Of a DNA stretch of 64,000 nucleotides, positions 1-8,683 are shown one piece after another. Within the stretch, counting starts at the first letter, position 1. Each line of letters opens with the position of its first letter. The position numbers and the translations under genes are program-made. Source of the DNA: Bugula neritina (taxonomy: Eukaryota; Bryozoa; Gymnolaemata; Cheilostomatida; Bugulidae); contig OZ037765.1 of the NCBI GenBank assembly GCA_964035545.1, forward strand, positions 21,770,495 to 21,834,494, in the 5' to 3' direction. The notes below the pieces were generated by a model that saw only the letters and a program-made list of their open reading frames with translations, searched no databases and was not told the origin of the DNA.

Positions 1-886
1 TAGTATGTAAAAGCGCGTGTACTAGACTTGCCGCTACATCCACTGTAGCGGAATGTATACATACGCTCCAAATTCAGTGGTTAAAGTTATATAAGCTAAA
101 GCTAATCTAACTATTCCATATCTACCATTTTTAGTTTTATCGGCAATTATTATTGTATTATGATTCATATCAATGCGATTATATTTATATTATTATTGTT
201 ATAATGATTATAATATATTATAATTATATATGCATCTGGCTACGCAATGTCAATATGAATTATTATTATATGAAATCGAATCTAAAGAGCTGGAAATATT
301 ATCATAAATATCTTAAACATTTACAGTGTACTGTAATTACTAATTATTATTATTATATTAATACTAATAGTGTAATACTAATAGTAATACTTAATCTTAT
401 AATTATACTTATAGTTAATGTTATACTTAAAGTTAATCTTATAGTTATAGTTATACTAATTACAGTAATTACTAATTTATAATTACTATTATTAGATGTA
501 TTACCATTAGTATTAGTATTAGCCTTAGGATTAGAAAAAGAATGACAATTTATTTTAATACAATCTGAATCACTATGACTATGACTATCAGCATCAGTAT
601 CGCAATGTACTAGTACTACTACTATCACATTCACTATGATACTGACTATGACTAATAGTAATACTAATAGTGACTATGTGAGGAATATGTGATAATAGCT
701 GACAATGGTCATCACTCAAACTCAAAGTGAAGGTGTTAGCCATAGTGTGCTACACCGACACTAGCACTAGCAGTAACTTAGTAAGAGTAAGTATTAATGT
801 AGCACTTACACTTAGTGACTTACAGTTACTAAGTCAGTGATTTACTCTTAGAGTTATACTTCAATTTTACTACTAGTGAGTAATAG
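1..886. repeat. AT-rich ACT/AGT low-complexity region
   Basis: No gene is visible. From about 150 the sequence is made of degenerate three-base ACT/AGT/AAT words that repeatedly switch strand (for example TAATACTAATAGTAATAC), with many CTAG and TATA steps. The open frames here are translations of the repeat, rich in Ile, Asn, Tyr, Val and Leu, and are not genes. The retrotransposon at 887 is inserted in this kind of sequence, because its other flank (6510 onward) also begins with AGTAGTAG. Confidence 0.7.
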
Positions 887-1193
887 TGTTATAATTTTCT
901 GATTTAGGGTTGATGTGCTATCCAGAGAGTCTATTTATTTACTATAGAACTGCACCAGGATAAGTCGAGTGAACGAGTATATTTTACACACAATTATACA
1001 TTATAAAAACGATACATTATTTCCAAACAAGTTACACATCTAATCTATTTCACACTCTAGCTTCGACTGAGTTAGCAGCGGGAAACTACAATTGCTGCTA
1101 ACTATCAACTACGCTAATTGGTTATCCATTGTTCCGGGTCAATTGCGCGACCCTACATGTTGTGCTGCTGGTACTTCCACGAACCACCACACC
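887..1193 (-). repeat. 3' LTR of the Gypsy element
   Basis: This is a direct copy of 6203-6509. By eye the two differ at one base (c at 1173, g at 6489). On the minus strand it begins with a TGTGGTGG core and ends in AACA, so it has the usual TG...CA ends, possibly with two extra G on the outer side. It carries AATAAA on the minus strand (plus-strand tttatt, 934-939), a plausible polyadenylation signal for the element RNA. Confidence 0.92.
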
Positions 1194-1203
1194 GCCCCCA
1201 CCA
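1192..1203 (-). promoter_or_regulatory. Polypurine-like tract before the 3' LTR
   Basis: On the minus strand the bases just upstream of the 3' LTR read TGGTGGGGGCGG. This G-rich run is in the right place to prime plus-strand DNA synthesis. It is not a perfect polypurine tract because it contains T and C. A short hairpin (cagaaag/ctttctg) lies immediately internal to it at about 1203-1220. Confidence 0.5.
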
Positions 1204-1478
1204 GCAGAAAGCCATCTTTCTGATATATATATAAAAAAAACATTCATTGGTAACCGCATACATCAGTGGACAAAATAATACCTAATATACAGGAAGAGAC
1301 ATAATAATAGACGGAATCATTATAACGATCCGTTGCATACAATTGGCCAGCTGTAGATAGACGAGGAATACTAGCTAGCTGTGGTGTTAGACAGGGGATA
1401 ACCTGTTAAGCAGTCAACATTTACATGACATCTTGGCTTCTCCCAAGAGGCGGAGTTGGAGTACTCCGGGTAGTCTAA
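1204..1478 (-). other. 3' untranslated region of the Gypsy element
   Basis: This is noncoding sequence between the stop of the last element ORF and the G-rich tract before the 3' LTR. I see no ORF or strong structure apart from the short hairpin near 1203-1220. Confidence 0.5.
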
Positions 1479-1805
1479 CTAGAGTCCTTGTTGGGCACGC
1501 TGGTGCTTGGCTTGGCATGTACGCAGTTTCCGTTTCATACGGCATACGGATCCTTTTAGCTGGAAGAGTCCTGTTGTAGTGTTAAGTAGAACTGGTGCCA
1601 GCTGGGTGAACTCTTCTTGTAATCGTAGGAGGCGTTCTTCTACTGTGGCTAGGCGTACTGGGTCTGGGGACGGTGTCCGTCTGCGGCGCAAGGGTGGACT
1701 GGGGGACCTGGTTCGTCTCTTCGTCGGGGTAGGGGAGATCTCTCCTTCTTCTGGATATGTAGTTTCTTCGGGGGTGTATGTAATTTGAGGGCGGTCAGAC
1801 ACCAA
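1479..1805 (-). CDS. 3' ORF continuation: Pro/Arg/Ser-rich and coiled-coil segment
   Basis: This open frame is in phase with the zinc-finger ORF at 1812-2300 and is separated from it only by the TAA at 1814-1812. It has no ATG at its beginning (the first possible start is TTG). The first half is rich in Thr, Pro and Ser-Pro with Arg clusters (TKRRTRSPSPPLRRRRTPSP). The second half is a heptad-like coiled coil (about residues 50-105) ending in basic residues. Most likely it is the C-terminal half of one 270-275-residue protein that an in-frame stop has split. Regulated readthrough is possible but the context (TAA TCC) is not a known readthrough type. Confidence 0.5.
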   Translation of the reverse strand: MVSDRPQITYTPEETTYPEEGEISPTPTKRRTRSPSPPLRRRRTPSPDPVRLATVEERLLRLQEEFTQLAPVLLNTTTGLFQLKGSVCRMKRKLRTCQAKHQRAQQGL

Positions 1806-1811
1806 CGGGGA

Positions 1812-2300
1812 TTATTGGCGGGCGTTGTCTAACACACGTTGGAACCCCGAGGACAGAACGGCTAATAGCATGGCCTTCTTCACCAGAGGTCGTATAAGTG
1901 TGAGGAACTCCGGGTATAGCTTAGCGTCGACCACGTAGTTTTCTCCAGGGAAACAGCCCGCCGCTCGGTGTCTGGTGACGGGGTAGGGATACACATCATT
2001 GTACCCGCAGGGGCAGAATGTTAGTAGGAGATGAGCATTGACGTGTAGTTTAAGGGAGCGGTGAGAGGCGCAATCTTCACCACAGATCTGGCATCTCGTC
2101 CGTCCTCTGGACCCCCAGGCCGTTTCTATTTCTTCCTCTGTTTGTGGAGACACCCACCGCCAACGGCGGCGTAGTGGCTCAGGCCGGTCACCACTAGCAT
2201 ACTCCTCCGGATACGGAGCGGGAAGTGTTCTATCCCGTACCCTGGTTGTAGCGGGTCGAGTGTAATCTGAAAAAGTTTCAACAGTGTTAACACAGTACAC
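1812..2300 (-). CDS. 3' ORF of the Gypsy element with two zinc-finger-like motifs
   Basis: A 162-codon ORF lies between pol and the 3' LTR on the element's coding strand. Its middle has a classical C2H2 finger, C-X2-C-X12-H-X3-H (CQICGEDCASHRSLKLHVNAH without its last residue). A second Cys/His motif follows directly, C-X-C-X12-H-X4-C. The N-terminal part is Arg- and Pro-rich. The C-terminus is a hydrophobic stretch rich in Leu, Val and Ala that could pack or touch membrane, but it is not a clear transmembrane helix. It sits in the env position but has no signal peptide or other envelope feature that I can see. A TAA at 1814-1812 ends it, and the next ORF is in the same frame. A CTTTTTCAG acceptor-like site lies near its start, so it might be made from a spliced RNA. 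Confidence 0.6.
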   Translation of the reverse strand: MYCVNTVETFSDYTRPATTRVRDRTLPAPYPEEYASGDRPEPLRRRWRWVSPQTEEEIETAWGSRGRTRCQICGEDCASHRSLKLHVNAHLLLTFCPCGYNDVYPYPVTRHRAAGCFPGENYVVDAKLYPEFLTLIRPLVKKAMLLAVLSSGFQRVLDNARQ

Positions 2301-2522
2301 TGCTGTGTTGTCAGCTTGAACAGCTTGGCAACTCCTAATTCAGTTACCTCGTAGAGATTAATGGTAGTGAATAGTCAGATAGAACACGTATTGCAATGAG
2401 ATTATAAAAATCTCTAAGTCAAACTGAGTTCTTACTACGGTATTTCACTAACCTATCTCCAGCTCGATTGACTCAGTGAGTCAGAGCTGAGCGATGCAAT
2501 CTAGTTTCGTATTAAGATATAG

Positions 2523-2744
2523 TTAACTCACCCCACGATCTGTTGTCGTAAGACATACTGAATGTGTGAAATGGTTTGAACTACTGCTTAGAAACACGTC
2601 TACTCCTGACTGCATCAGCGTATGAAAAGACCGAGCAACGTGGTTGGGGTGCGTGATTAAGACTTTGTGCACCCGGCGGATGAATTTTGTTTCTATTTCC
2701 GCCGATACAAAAGTTGATATTTCCGTGGTGTTGACAACTCCCAC
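2523..2744 (-). other. Unassigned 73-codon open frame downstream of RNase H
   Basis: This frame overlaps the tail of the pol ORF in another phase and has a normal amino-acid mix (Ser- and Val-rich with several His), with no motif I recognise. It ends next to GGG|GTGAGT on the minus strand, a strong splice-donor match. The region stands where integrase should be, so it may be leftover or replacement sequence. I do not claim it is expressed. Confidence 0.25.
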
Positions 2745-5329
2745 ATTTGCTCGATTCTTTTCTCGTACGGTTTTCCCCTAGACTTTCATTGCTGTGTCTC
2801 TTGCCCGGTCGATGTTCGATCCGGTATGAGAATTCAGCTAGGATTTCGAGCCACCGGGCGACCTGACTAGAGGGCTCTGCTCTCCTGCACAACCAGATCA
2901 GCGAGGCATGATCCGTACGCAGCCGGAACTTCCTGCCATATAGGTATGGTCTGAAGTGCTTCACTGACTTGATTACTGCCAGCAGCTCCTTGCGGGTAGT
3001 GCAGTAATTTCGTTCAGCGGGTGAGAGAGACTTGCTGTAGTAGGCTACTACTACCTCTCGGCCTTCCTGCACTTGTGACAGCACAGCGCCAACATTTTGG
3101 TCACTGGCGTCCGTGTCTAGGATGTACTCCAGAGTGGGGTCTGGGTAGGCCAAGATGGGCGCCGTTAGTAGGCAGCCCTTGAGGCGGTCGAACGCTTCTT
3201 GCTCGACTGGAGTCCACTGCCACGTCACTCCCTTTGCGGTGAGCCGGTTTAACGGCTGGGCTATGCCCGCAAAGTCTGGTATGTATTGCCTGTAATACCC
3301 TACCAGCCCCAAGAAAGCCCGGAGTCCGGTCAAGTCTTGGGGGGTGACCCAGTCTTCTACTGCCCGTACCTTTTCGGGATCCGTTGCCACGCCGTTTCGA
3401 CCGACAACGTGCCCCAGATACTTGACCTCCGGCTGCAATAGAGCGCACTTGGAAGGTTTGAGCTTAAGACCGGCACCTCGGAGTCTCGAAAACCTCCTGC
3501 AGACGACTGACATGTGTCTCGAAGTCTGGAGAGATTACGATGACATCATCGAGGTAGACCAGCAGTGTCTTCCAATGGAGTCCGCTAAGGACTTGTTCCA
3601 TCAGCCTCTGGAAGGTGGCTGGGGCGGAGGTTAACCCGAAGGGCAGCACCTTCCACTTCCACAAACCGTCCCGTGTGATAAACGCCGCTTTCTCTTGGGC
3701 GTCGGGACTCAGAGGAACCTGTCAATAGCCGCTTAGCAAGTCTAACGTACTGAAGTACTTGCTGCCGGCTAGGGCGTCCAATGACTCGTCAATACGAGGT
3801 AGAGGGTAGGCGTCCTGTATGGTTACGCTATTGAGTTTGCGGTAGTCCACACAGAACCGCCAACTGCCGTCTTTCTTCCGGACCAGTACGACTGGCGAGC
3901 TCCACGCACTATGGGCGGGCTCTATCAGTCCCCGGTCCAGAAGATCCCGTACTTGTCGGCTAACCTCCTTCTCTTTCTCCGGCCCCAGCCTGCGTGTGGG
4001 CTGCCGGACAGGGACTGTCCCTGCAGTCAGCGGTATTTCGTGTCTGACAATTCCAGTCAGTCCCACGTCATGCTCTCCGCTGCTGAACACATCACCGTAG
4101 TCGCGTAGTAACTTAGCCATAGCTTGGCGTTCTCTGTTACTCGCGCAGCCGCCACTGGCTGTTTCGTATAACTCCCGGAGATGTGTTGGGACTGCCCCCC
4201 GTCCCTGAATAGGGCACTGAGGGGGTGCCTCCGTCGCATCACCCAGCGACGGGCCTACGTCTCCCTCCTGAACAGAGTGAAAACGGCCCAGCATCGACCC
4301 AGCCGGGAGCTTGATAGGCTCGGTAAAGGGGTTGACACACTGCACTAAGATCTCCCCTTGCTCAGTCAGCTGATTCAGACTGCTGGCAAGTTGGATCTTT
4401 TCGTGCGCGCTTTCAACCACCCCGAGTCCAGAGATCCGGCTACTATTCACCCTGCAGTGAATGGTAGCCCGGGAGCGGCCTGGTATGATACGGTTGCGTA
4501 CCACTTGCACACCTCCCACTAAAGGGCGGCCGAACTTGTCGACGCAGGCGAGTTCCCGCCCGGACATCATCATTGCAGATCTGCTAAAATCTATGTGACA
4601 TCCTTGCCGTTTAAGGAATGGCATCCCGAGGATAGCATCCTCCTTGAGCTGACTGACGATGAACGTCTCTTGGATCGTTTGATCACGGACTCGTCCCGTC
4701 AGCTCAATTATACCATAGAAGGGAAGGCACGACCCGTCAGCTAGGGTGCCGTATTCCCCTTCGTATGCTTCCATCTCGCCCCTGACCCTAGTACTGAGGG
4801 TGTCAAAGAGTTGGCGGCTTAAGAGGTTTGTGGTACAGCCCGAATCAATGAGGAAAGTAACAGCTTTGCCTTCCAGTTTACCGGGCAAGAAATAGCTGTT
4901 CCCATGGGGCTGCACCTGAACTCTCCCTTCAGGCCTTACTCTCGCAGGGAGTACCTCCCTCGCTTTGGGTCGCGAAGGAGGTCTCTTAGGGCGGTGGTAG
5001 GTAGGCCTCGGGGGTGCCGAGGCTAGATTCTCAGCTACCTTTGTGGGCTCCCATCCAGATTCTTGGACTTGTAGCCCTGTGAATCTGTTGTGAAGGGGCA
5101 TAGAAAAGGCAGCTGTGGGGCGAAGCCCCTTGCTGGTCCGTCGTGGCTGTTGCCACTGTTGGTTGCCAGTACGCGGTACCCGTCTGGGTGACCTGCGTTT
5201 CTTCTTCCCTGGAGGTTTCATCGTCGGCCCGCGGAAGGTGGGAACATCTGCGGGCCGCGGTAGTTTAACCCCTGATTTAGGAAGGGACAATATCGGCGGA
5301 AATGTCCTTGATTTCCGCACTCCCAGCAA
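2581..5329 (-). pseudogene. pol: Pol of the Gypsy element: protease, RT and RNase H, broken, integrase not found
   Basis: The pol frame is open from upstream of 5329 down to a TGA at 3722-3724. It holds a retropepsin core (FLIDSGCTTNLLS), then the RT fingers and palm (VLVRKKDGSWRFCVDYRKLN). The TGA sits where the RT motif normally has Trp. The same frame resumes at 3721 and carries the catalytic YLDD (LLVYLDDVIV). A second break, a one-base shift at the A-run 3489-3492, moves the rest into another frame (open to 2581). That part holds the end of RT and a Gypsy RNase H (ILDTDASDQNVGAVLSQ, LRTDHASLIWL). After the RNase H the sequence becomes unrelated to pol. No integrase zinc finger or catalytic core is seen, so the product could not be a complete polyprotein. 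The shift lies in a homopolymer, so a sequencing error is possible there. The TGA is less easily explained that way. Confidence 0.88.
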
Positions 5330-6171
5330 AAACTGACTGTTTCTCCCTGTGGCGGCGCCGATGGCCGCATGGGCTCAGGGGCGGTACTCACTGGGTTTTG
5401 TGGTGTCAGTGTTGCTATCAGCTTGGCTAGCATGTCCGTCAGTTGAGTGACTTTTGATGCCGTCGCCAACTGGGACACGGCAGCCGCGGCGGGGGTTTCC
5501 TCCCCTTGTCCCGCGGCCGTGTCTGCGCGGTCTATCTCCACTTGGCGGGAGCTTCCGCGACTTTTATGCATTTGATTAGCTAGGAGGTAAGCTTCCCCCT
5601 CAGTCAGAGCATCTTCAACGGTGGTGACTCCCCTAGCTAGAAACTGGTGGTGGAGACCCAGATCGTCGACAGATGCTATGAAAGCGTCGAGGGTGTACCT
5701 CTCGCGGTTGACTGGGGGCAAGTCGCTGTACGCGATCTGTGCCAGCTTCATGACCGCGGCGGCATGCTCCCGCAGCGGGGTGCGGGGATCACGCCGCAAC
5801 CTCTGCAATCGGGCCCTGGCATCTGTAGCAGAGAGGCCAAAGCGGGCCCGCAGAGAAGCAAAGATATTATCAATGTCTACGCCCAGCCCATAGGGCTTGG
5901 CTTTGTCCATCAATGCCATTCTAAGCTTCAGCAAGGCCACCCTAGGGGGCCACTGAGCGACGTCCATTACGTCGCTAAACTCTTGGATAAATTGTTCCAC
6001 CTCCTCTTCACCCGTGAAGGTGGGCGCCTTTAACCTGTAGCGGTCCTCAGCTAGTTCTCGCGGAACCCTTCGCTCTTCTACTACTTGGTTAACAGGCATT
6101 GTCTCTACAGCATTGTCTCTACGCTCACCTTCGATTGCCGGTGGTTGAGTTCCAGCATTTTCAGTCTCCAT
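5218..6171 (-). CDS. gag: Gag protein of the Gypsy element
   Basis: An intact 317-residue ORF starts 32 bases after the 5' LTR, directly after the primer site. The middle (about residues 45-200) has the helix-rich retrotransposon capsid pattern with conserved Trp, Leu and Arg residues. The C-terminus has one CCHC zinc knuckle, C-X2-C-X4-H-X4-C (CWECGNQGHFRRYC). The family role is to package element RNA into cytoplasmic particles. The 3' end overlaps pol, which is in the -1 frame, and the overlap holds a candidate slippery site (see the entry at 5225-5269). No stop or frameshift interrupts this ORF, in contrast with pol. Confidence 0.88.
   Translation of the reverse strand: METENAGTQPPAIEGERRDNAVETMPVNQVVEERRVPRELAEDRYRLKAPTFTGEEEVEQFIQEFSDVMDVAQWPPRVALLKLRMALMDKAKPYGLGVDIDNIFASLRARFGLSATDARARLQRLRRDPRTPLREHAAAVMKLAQIAYSDLPPVNRERYTLDAFIASVDDLGLHHQFLARGVTTVEDALTEGEAYLLANQMHKSRGSSRQVEIDRADTAAGQGEETPAAAAVSQLATASKVTQLTDMLAKLIATLTPQNPVSTAPEPMRPSAPPQGETVSFCWECGNQGHFRRYCPFLNQGLNYRGPQMFPPSAGRR
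5225..5269 (-). promoter_or_regulatory. Candidate -1 ribosomal frameshift signal at the gag/pol junction
   Basis: On the minus strand GTTAAAC lies at 5269-5263 with gag-frame codons TTA AAC (5268 is in phase with the gag ATG at 6171). A 5-nt spacer (TACCG) follows, then an 8-bp all-GC hairpin: CGGCCCGC (5257-5250) pairs with GCGGGCCG (5232-5225) across a 17-nt loop. Slipping back one base after AAC puts the ribosome in the pol frame, which is open here and continues into the protease. GTTAAAC is a known arterivirus slippery heptamer. Function in this element is inferred. Confidence 0.7.
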
Positions 6172-6183
6172 CTTGGATGCACT

Positions 6184-6201
6184 ATCCCACTGCTGCCACC
6201 A
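6184..6201 (-). promoter_or_regulatory. Primer binding site, tRNA-Leu (AAG) type
   Basis: One base inside the 5' LTR the minus strand reads TGGTGGCAGCAGTGGGAT. TGG pairs with the tRNA CCA tail, and the next 15 bases complement a tRNA 3' end of the form ATCCCACYGCTGCCA. That is the acceptor and T-arm end of animal tRNA-Leu (AAG), with one possible mismatch to the vertebrate version I remember. Position and length (18 nt) fit a reverse-transcription primer site. Confidence 0.75.
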
Positions 6202-6202
6202 C

Positions 6203-6509
6203 TGTTATAATTTTCTGATTTAGGGTTGATGTGCTATCCAGAGAGTCTATTTATTTACTATAGAACTGCACCAGGATAAGTCGAGTGAACGAGTATATTT
6301 TACACACAATTATACATTATAAAAACGATACATTATTTCCAAACAAGTTACACATCTAATCTATTTCACACTCTAGCTTCGACTGAGTTAGCAGCGGGAA
6401 ACTACAATTGCTGCTAACTATCAACTACGCTAATTGGTTATCCATTGTTCCGGGTCAATTGCGCGACCCTACATGTTGTGCTGCTGGTAGTTCCACGAAC
6501 CACCACACC
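6203..6509 (-). repeat. 5' LTR of the Gypsy element
   Basis: This copy has the same 307 bp as 887-1193 with a single visible mismatch. On the minus strand it lies upstream of gag and next to the primer binding site, so it is the promoter-bearing LTR. An AT-rich TTTTTATAATG stretch inside the LTR could serve as a TATA element, though this is only inferred. Confidence 0.92.
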
Positions 6510-8683
6510 AGTAGTAGTTAAACAAATCATTCATAATGATGATTTTCATTTTAATATAATTATTTCATCTTAATTTAAATTAAGTTAATAGTCATACTAA
6601 TGTCTCATAGTCATAGTAATACTACTAGTACTACTAATCGTAATAGTATTTAGTAATGGTAATACTTATAGTTATACTAGAATCTAATCTTGCAGTTTCA
6701 TGTAAAATCAAATATTTTTACCTGTGCCATTTTTACGAGACACCAATTTTTACTGCAACTATGCATAATAATATTATCATAATTATTCCTATTATTATTA
6801 ATAATAGTTATTAAATTTAATGATAAAATTTATATTTATCAGCGGTAATAATTATTTTATGCTTATAGTTATATTAGTACTAGTGAGTGGTTAACGTTAT
6901 AAGTTATGACTGTTTTTTATAATTATGGTTAAAAGTTCTATGGCCTCTTGTTAAACTGAAACTTTACAAATCGCAAATTAAATAATTAAAGAAACCAACA
7001 CACGGACTTATAATTTTACACTCACAGTATGAGTATAGTTTTATAATTAAGATATTTATACAGAAACTACTATTCATAAATATGCTTGTCATTATAAGTA
7101 ACATTTTTGATGCAAGTCATCTACTGCTGTCGAACGGAAATCTATTTAATTTTTAAAATTGTAAATAACTAATCAATTGCGAGCAAAAAGCACAGACTGA
7201 AATGCATTGTATTGCAAATTCAAAACTAGTGACAAAGAACTTTTTCTAATGAGTTCATTTTCTCGGGTAGCAGTAACTGAAGGATAATTGCAATAGAATT
7301 GTTTGAAACCGGTATTCTATGGCTTTTCCAGGATGATGAATTATGTAACAAAGTCATTCTAGTGAACTGAATGATGCCGCTGAAATTAGTTTATCAGCAT
7401 ATTTTGTGGATCTTCATTAAGAATATCTGACACAGAAAGATAGAAGACCTAGAAAACTGGTATGATAATAGCTTGATACAGAGTAGCCGCCTTTAGAGAG
7501 TTAGATATTTTTAGTATGCTTCACAAGATTCTAGCCATCATCACCAGAAAGGCCTGCCCAACCAAGTTGCAGCAGCTTACACCAAGTTACTTCTAGAGCT
7601 TACAATGAATTTTACCAGAAAGTAAATTCCAATTTAAGATTCACCATTTTACTAATCATTTATTAGTGAAAAACAGTGGTTAATATTGGTTTCAGTTGCA
7701 TTGCTTTTGAATCTTTGCTTGCACAATATATTTTAAAAGCAACAAGATGAACACACCAAAAAAACATTTACATTTAATTTTTTTAAAATAGTATTGAATA
7801 AGCAAGATTTTTATCTGACATTGTAAATAGCTGCTCACCTTATTTTAATACTAAGGGTAAACAGTGGCCTGATTATTATCACTCTACATATATTATCATT
7901 AGTAGAACCTCAATTTCAACTGGTTGTAAGTTAAGGAAACATATTAGTTATGCTAGTGGCATTAATTACCAATAAGTTTTTGATATAATTTTGATACATC
8001 GACTTATTTCATAAATTTAAACATTGAGTAGATAAATCACTTTCTGAAAAATTAGTTGTTAGCAATAATAAGCTTATCATACCATTAAGACTATTTCACA
8101 AAAGCAAAGATGTTATGTTATGTTATGCTGCAATTTTGTGCAAATTGGCAAGCTGTAATGATGGAGCCATACATCTCTCTCTCTCTCTTAACATAACGTT
8201 CTACTATGGAACCTACATTAGTTCCTTACTACCATCATTTTTGACTGCGCAAGAATGTTAATAGAGTCTATTTAATATTATACTATAATGACTGCTAAGG
8301 TGTAACTGTGAGCTGATCTCGTGGTCTGATTTGTTTAGAAAAGTGATGTACACTAGGTGTATTAGATGAGTATTCCTTGAAAAGGGCTCAACTATTGTTC
8401 TTCAGACACTTTGAAAATCTGACACTGAAGCTATATTCATTGATAGACCACATTCCATAATGTTTAGTTCATTTCTCTCTTGTTGGATGTTGGTGAATAT
8501 TATTTTTGTCAAAGAGTATTTTAGGATAAAATGAAGTAGATGCATGCATTTTAAGTGACTAGCATGATTATGCATGAATAAATTATGTTAGGCCAATACA
8601 CTGCTCATTGTTATGATATTATAATTTATTATACTTTCAAACTATTTACATAATTGTAATAATTGCTTTCCATACTATTTTAG
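6510..8683. other. Intergenic region upstream of TBC1D16
   Basis: 6510-6700 is ACT/AGT low-complexity DNA flanking the retrotransposon. From about 6700 to 8680 the sequence is AT-rich with no ORF or repeat that I can support, apart from a short CT run near 8176. The TBC1D16 promoter and first noncoding exon should lie here, because the first coding exon begins at a splice acceptor, but I could not place them. Confidence 0.5.

Larger units (their letters stand above)
887..6509 (-). mobile_element. Ty3/Gypsy-type LTR retrotransposon, 5.6 kb, defective pol
   Basis: The element is bounded by two direct 307-bp LTRs (887-1193 and 6203-6509) and reads right to left. The order is 5' LTR, tRNA primer site, gag, overlapping pol (protease, reverse transcriptase, RNase H), a 3' ORF with zinc fingers, a G-rich tract and the 3' LTR. 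RT followed by RNase H with a protease in front is the Gypsy (Metaviridae) arrangement. Integrase should follow RNase H, but I find no HHCC or DDE-like segment between about 2800 and 2300. The flanks do not give a perfect target duplication: AATAG on the left and AGTAG on the right, 4 of 5 matching. Its GC content is far above that of the surrounding DNA. Confidence 0.93.

Noticed and set aside
153-634. Open frames of about 100 codons on both strands
   Set aside because: They read through the ACT/AGT/AAT repeat. Residues follow the repeat (Ile, Asn, Tyr, Leu, Val, Ser) with no domain, and both strands are open for the same reason.
1507-1788. Plus-strand frame opposite the 3' ORF of the retroelement
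   Set aside because: Shadow of the minus-strand Pro/Arg-rich coding sequence.
887-2300. 3' ORF as a retroviral envelope
   Set aside because: No signal peptide, furin-type site or transmembrane anchor. It has zinc-finger motifs instead.
3911-4242. Short frames on both strands inside pol
   Set aside because: Overlap the protease-RT linker of pol and show no own motif.
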